From assembly GCA_963693085.1 (NCBI GenBank), contig OY856413.1, positions 745,445,056-745,509,055 of the forward strand: a stretch of 64,000 nt of DNA, written 5' to 3'. This DNA comes from Alisma plantago-aquatica. Its lineage: Eukaryota; Streptophyta; Magnoliopsida; Alismatales; Alismataceae. Below are positions 59,848 to 64,000 of this stretch, in pieces. The position numbers and the translations under genes are program-made. Positions within the stretch are counted from its first letter, which is position 1, and each line of letters starts with the position of its first letter. The notes below the pieces were generated by a model. The model was not told the DNA's origin. It saw only the letters and a program-made list of their open reading frames with translations, and did no database searches.

Positions 59848-60377
59848 GAGGGATATACGACGATTCTCATAACTCACAACTCAAAACATCAGTTGCTCTA
59901 CAAAGTCATTGTCCTCTCTGGTTGTGGTAACTGAGAGAGCCCAAGCAAGTGCTACCCGACTAGGGAGGCACAATGATGGAAAGACAACTGTAGGATGACA
60001 ACTGGTGGTGGGAGAGTGTGTCAGTGACTAGTATGCTGACAAAGGGGGATGACTCCTTCTAGTGTCCTTCAGTTAGAATAGAGTTCCCAGTGGTCCGTGT
60101 GGACTATCTATAGAGGTGGAAGGTTTCTACTGCTCAGGAGGACGAATGTCAACCATAGTTTGGGTCAAGGACTGGAGCTGCACAAATGGCATCAAAGACT
60201 TGGTGGTTGAAGACCGCACTAGCTGCGATGTATTGTCACTGAGCAAGCCTCATGATGGTACACCTTACTAAAACCATCCTTCCCATTACATAGTCATTGA
60301 TGTGATCTGCTGGTTATAGGTTTGAGGTGAGAAAATGTTTGTTTCTGCCTCCTGTTATGTCCCACAAAACCCAACAG

Positions 60378-60390
60378 TGGTATCAGAGCC
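60378..60390 (+). other. copia-2 primer binding site (initiator tRNA-Met)
   Basis: TGGTATCAGAGCC one base after the LTR end. Confidence 0.95.
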
Positions 60391-61272
60391 ACATCAACGT
60401 ACTATGTTTTGGGATAAATTGATATGATTGAATTTTGGTTTTATCGTCATTTATTTATTACATACGATGTGAATATTTAAAATGACTAATGTGCTTATCT
60501 GACTAAATACCACATGTAACTGCAAACTGATATACATATATGATATGGTATAAATGTAATTGATACGCATCACTCTAAAATAGTTTTAGTGGTGGATGTG
60601 TAGCATGATTGTGGCCTATAAACCCCTATGTGTGTGGTTGGTTGGTTGTGGTTGGTTTCATCTCAGTTTGCATATTGAGTCCTTTCTTCTATCCCAATGT
60701 AACTCAAGATAACTCGAGCCTTCTCTTCTACCTTTGATCCCCCCAAATGTAACTCGGGGTTTCCCAAAGAGATTTGTAAAGTAGCATAGTTTATTTCATG
60801 TTATGTCGAAGAACGGCGGGTGCCCAGATGAGTGTTTGGAGGACTGAAATGATCATCTAATGGAGCAAGAAGATCGACTAGTGGATCAATATGACTATCT
60901 CATGGAGAAAGATGAGCGGCTAGTGGCCTGACGAGGTGTACGATGACCTGATAGACTGATCGCCTGGAGGAGCTAGATGATCGGTTGGTGACACCCAACC
61001 AACCGACTGGGAGGAGAGTCGATCATTAATGGGATGAGCTGATCAACCTGGAATGGCTAAAGCATAGGACTTCATCTTCTACAGGTTGTTGCATATGATG
61101 TAGACCGAGATGACTATAATTCCTTATGGCTCAAGGAATTGCAATAGGATGGCCATAATCATAGCTTTTATTGATATTGCATGTTTTTTCATTGTGGTTA
61201 TAGCATGTATATGATACATACTATATGTATGTGGTGATTGGATATGTATATGTACTTATACAAAATCCCTCA
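60391..61272 (+). other. copia-2 leader, non-coding
   Basis: No frame worth calling. Around 60850-61000 there are imperfect repeats of GATCGACTAGTGGA / GAGCGGCTAGTGGC / GATCGGTTGGTGAC type, possibly a degenerate charged repeat or simply low complexity. Confidence 0.4.
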
Positions 61273-62420
61273 AATACAATATTAAGTTGAAGATGCCTTC
61301 CAAAAGCAGTACACATGAACAACTTATTCAACTAAGTGTGGGCACGTTTTCACGAGGTGCACTGTCTACCTCGTGGAAGTGTGATGGTGAATATGTAGGT
61401 CTGCCTTTGTAGGGTGCATATTCATCATGTTGTCTTTTGGGTTGAACTTAACTTGGTGACCTTGATCAGATCAAGTACCTTGAGGCATGTAGATGTTTAT
61501 GGCAATGAGTTGTGCATATAATCTATCCAAGAATTGCATATGATGCAATTGGCATGATTGCCTACCTAAATAATTGGTCATGAGTGCCAGCGTTGGTTGG
61601 GTATTGATGCAATTGTTTTAGATCCTAGCCACTAGAAGATTGTATGTTGCAATCTTCTGAATTGATACTTGAGGGTTATCAATTTGATCAAAATAGTGGG
61701 AGTGATAGTTAATTAAAGGCCTGATTAATATCGTCAAATTTATCAAATCAAACAAATAAAAAATGTTTTGAAAAGTTGCAAAATTCTTTTGTAGAATCCA
61801 AACGACAAACACAAATGCATTATCATTTCGATTAGTTCATAGACGGGATAAAACTTTCAAATCTGGTTTGGGACCTTTGAGAAGTGTTCTCAATAGTGAG
61901 TATAAAGTCTAAAGTCCTTGAAAGACCAGAGCCAGTAGAACCACTCCAAATACACCTAAGGATAAAATTGGATGCTTACTTGAAGTATGATAATGATTCT
62001 TAAGATATCAAGAACCTTATGCTGAGCTATATGTACTATGAGTTGCATAAATAGCTTGAAGCATGGACATTCTTGAGATGGTGATACATCTTAAGAATCA
62101 TGTAAGGCATGAAAGGTATAATGTCTTCAAAGCGATGTTTGAGTATCAACATACAGATGGAGATCAAGTATAATCTCAAATGCTTAATGTGATTGTGCAA
62201 CTGTGATTTCATATAGGTCAAGAGTTGACCAAACATATGATTCTACAAATAATTGTGTGAATCATATAACCAGTTTATCAAATGTTGAGAAACATGGCCT
62301 AACCACTGTCTGAAGTGCTTGGCATGTTGGTGCCAAAGCATGAATGAAGAAAGGACAAAACCTGTGATAATGATTAGTAGAGTAAAGTCGATAGACTAAA
62401 GCAACATCAAGAAGTGTTCT
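61273..62420 (+). pseudogene. copia-2 Gag remnant
   Basis: From an ATG near 61292, fragments in changing frames match a copia Gag (UBN2-like). They are a TMLSYM-like segment (about 62015), VIHLKNHVRHERYNVFKAMFEYQ (about 62080-62155), and YNQF (about 62265) followed by a region parallel to the ELHGML helix. Gag would form the particle. No zinc knuckle is visible. Many stops. Confidence 0.65.
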
Positions 62421-62879
62421 GAGGCCAAGATTGGGTCCAAGTCTTCATCACTAAAGATATGGAGAGGGCTAAGAATGAAAGGGAAATAACCTCTTTATAG
62501 AGGATCTCGGGAAGATAATAGAGATAGAGATCTCTACTTGAGGACTTGAGAAGAAGTTAGCTAGAAACTATGTGGAGCAAGAGTTTCTGCCTTTACAGTT
62601 ACACTATGACATTCATGGGCATATAATAGAATTGGTGAATTGCTATTATACATTTGTCATCAATGAAATCATCATACATCTTGTTTGGCTAAGAGTGTAA
62701 TGAACTGAAGGCAATGCCTATGTCTCATCAACTATACTTGACATTTAAAGAGACAAATGTGTGTGACACATGTAATGAATGGCATGATAACTCAAACTTG
62801 AATGTCTATATCATAGTCATTTGTAGTGCATAAATGAGAACTACATTTCTAGAAAGCCATGTGATGGTTATCTGGACTC
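62421..62879 (+). other. Degraded protease region of copia-2
   Basis: Located where the zinc knuckle and aspartic protease should lie; no D-S/T-G-A motif could be read in any plus-strand frame. Confidence 0.35.
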
Positions 62880-63260
62880 ATTTTGGTTATTGAACCAATA
62901 GAGACTTTCTAATCTCATTCATTGTGCAATATGACAAAGGTTCTTCACTAGATGTAGTGGGAGAACAAATATTCTATTAAGGATTATACATATTGATGTA
63001 AATATACCTTTTAGAATAAATACTAAAGGTAATCAATGATACTTCATTATATTTACTGATGACCTTAGTAGATATGTTAGTTTGTATTTAATGAAATACA
63101 AACATGAATCTCTTGAAGTGTTCAAGGAGATCATAAATGAAGTACATAACAAACTTGGTACAAGTATTAAATTTTGATATGATCGATACAGAAATACTTT
63201 GAACCAAGAGTTTGAGAACCTTTTGGAAGATCATGATAATGTATCATGATGGACTCCACC
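62880..63260 (+). pseudogene. copia-2 integrase remnant
   Basis: A trace of the LWH-RLGH pre-integrase segment (about 62880) is followed by IHIDVNIPF (first catalytic D, about 62985). Then comes YFIIFTDDLSRYVSLYLMKYKHESLEVFKE (broken here, about 63035-63130) and EVHNKLGTSIKF before a stop. The second catalytic D is in a decayed YDRYRN segment, and the third catalytic position was not found. Confidence 0.85.
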
Positions 63261-63549
63261 TGAAACACAATGATAGTGTATCATGAGAAGTGTATCAAAA
63301 AGAAGGAATCACATCTTGATGAATCAGAATGTGATTACTAGCTAAACTTCAAATTTCCTTTAGGGCACATGCTTAATACTAAAAGAGGCACACTGGGAAT
63401 AAAAAAATGTTGTGGAATCTCAAAGTTCCTCAAGTAATACACAAGACTCATGGTTCTAGTAGAACACGCCTAGAGCTTGAAAGATATATGATATCTTATG
63501 GACAAGAAGGCGGTGAGTTGATCATATGATCAGCCAACAACCTACCTAG

Positions 63550-64000
63550 AAACTAGTGAGAGCCAAAAACTTGTACATGGATTGAAGCCATGAAATCCAT
63601 GATGGACTCCATGTACATTAACAAAGCATGACTTTGGTTGATCCACCTAAGGGGGTAAAACCCATAGGGTACTTTTGGGTCTTCTAGAAGAAGACTAACA
63701 TGGAGGGTAATTTTGCTGCAAAGAGTTTCTAATAAGTTCAAGGCATTGAGCATGATGGAATCATTTCAGCAGTTACCAAGGATAAATCCATCAGGTGAAT
63801 GCTTGCTATTGTAGCTTAATGTGACTATGATATTTGGCATATGGATGATAAAACTGCATTCCTTAAATGGAATATTGTGCAGGATGTGTACATGACACAA
63901 CCCTAAAGGTTTTATAAATTCAATAATGCAAATAAAGTCCATAAAGTCACATAGATCAATCTTTGGATTGAAGCAGGCACCTCAAAATTGGGATTTTCTC
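63550..64000 (+). pseudogene. copia-2 reverse transcriptase remnant (cut by window end)
   Basis: W-EAMKSMMDSMYINKA (about 63565-63625), PIGTFGSSRRR in place of the usual PIGCKWVFKKK, DIWHMDDKTAFLKW (about 63830) equivalent to the catalytic W-MDVKTAFLNG, and FGLKQAPQNW at the edge. Stops and small indels throughout; YVDD would lie beyond the window. Confidence 0.88.

Larger units (their letters stand above)
59087..60376 (+). repeat. copia-2 5' LTR, left end truncated
   Basis: The end CAAAACCCAACA precedes the primer site by one base. A TGTTGGG start would be expected but is absent; sequence begins at the element A border. It includes a palindrome-rich motif cluster (59385-59775) and a TATA box (59840). 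Confidence 0.75.
59087..64000 (+). mobile_element. Decayed Ty1/copia retrotransposon (5' half), 'copia-2'
   Basis: LTR (left end lost where element A abuts), tRNA-Met primer site, Gag, integrase and the beginning of RT in copia order, continuing beyond the window. Frames are shattered throughout. The Gag and integrase wording resembles SIRE/Maximus-type copia elements, a tentative lineage call. Confidence 0.85.

Noticed and set aside
1..64000. Host protein-coding or tRNA genes
   Set aside because: Every stretch with recognisable protein similarity belongs to a retroelement; the tRNA-like matches are primer binding sites only.

Overview
This window is plant nuclear DNA made almost entirely of transposable elements. 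The plant assignment rests on Ty3/gypsy chromoviruses of Tekay/Del type with a chromodomain-like tail, initiator-tRNA-Met primer sites, Ty1/copia and L1-type LINE remnants, and a Cassandra-type TRIM carrying 5S rRNA sequence. I found no host protein gene, tRNA gene or intact rRNA gene. The sequence alone does not identify the species.

Layout. 1-3790: decayed Ty1/copia element (+) with a Cassandra-type TRIM (2367-3416, -) inside its RNase H. 3950-4272: start of a LINE ORF1 (+), whose remainder resumes near 29760. In between lie repeat sequence and two nested LTR elements. gypsy-1 (4896-19664, +) is complete: ~5 kb LTRs, GGAAT target duplications and one uninterrupted 1551-residue Gag-Pol. gypsy-2 (20551-29223, -) is broken but keeps GATTT duplications. 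29760-31750: LINE ORF1 end and ORF2. 31751-33555: Athila/Tat-like 5' LTR, then faint internal sequence. 35130-38850: LTR-like DNA with a 22-base poly(G). 38850-40552: unassigned. 40553-59086: minus-strand LTR element A with almost no coding sequence, split by element B (44044-54154, -), a full-length Tekay-like element with six in-frame stops and one frameshift. 59087-64000: decayed Ty1/copia element (+) running off the window.

How parts work together. In gypsy-1, transcription would start in the 5' LTR (TATA at 5586), an initiator tRNA-Met would prime at 9867, and the polyprotein supplies capsid, protease, reverse transcriptase, RNase H and integrase. Because the LTR leader is over 4 kb and full of upstream ATGs, translation of unspliced RNA looks implausible. 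A strong donor (5707/5708) and an acceptor 19 bases before the Gag ATG (9974/9975) would give a leader of about 110 nt with no ATG. Element B has an acceptor exactly abutting its Gag ATG. I propose a leader intron that spans most of the LTR plus the primer site and separates translated mRNA from genomic RNA. This is the observation most worth testing.

Relative ages (inference from nesting): the LINE predates its insertions; A predates B; gypsy-1 is the youngest recognisable arrival, since I found only two differences between its LTRs.
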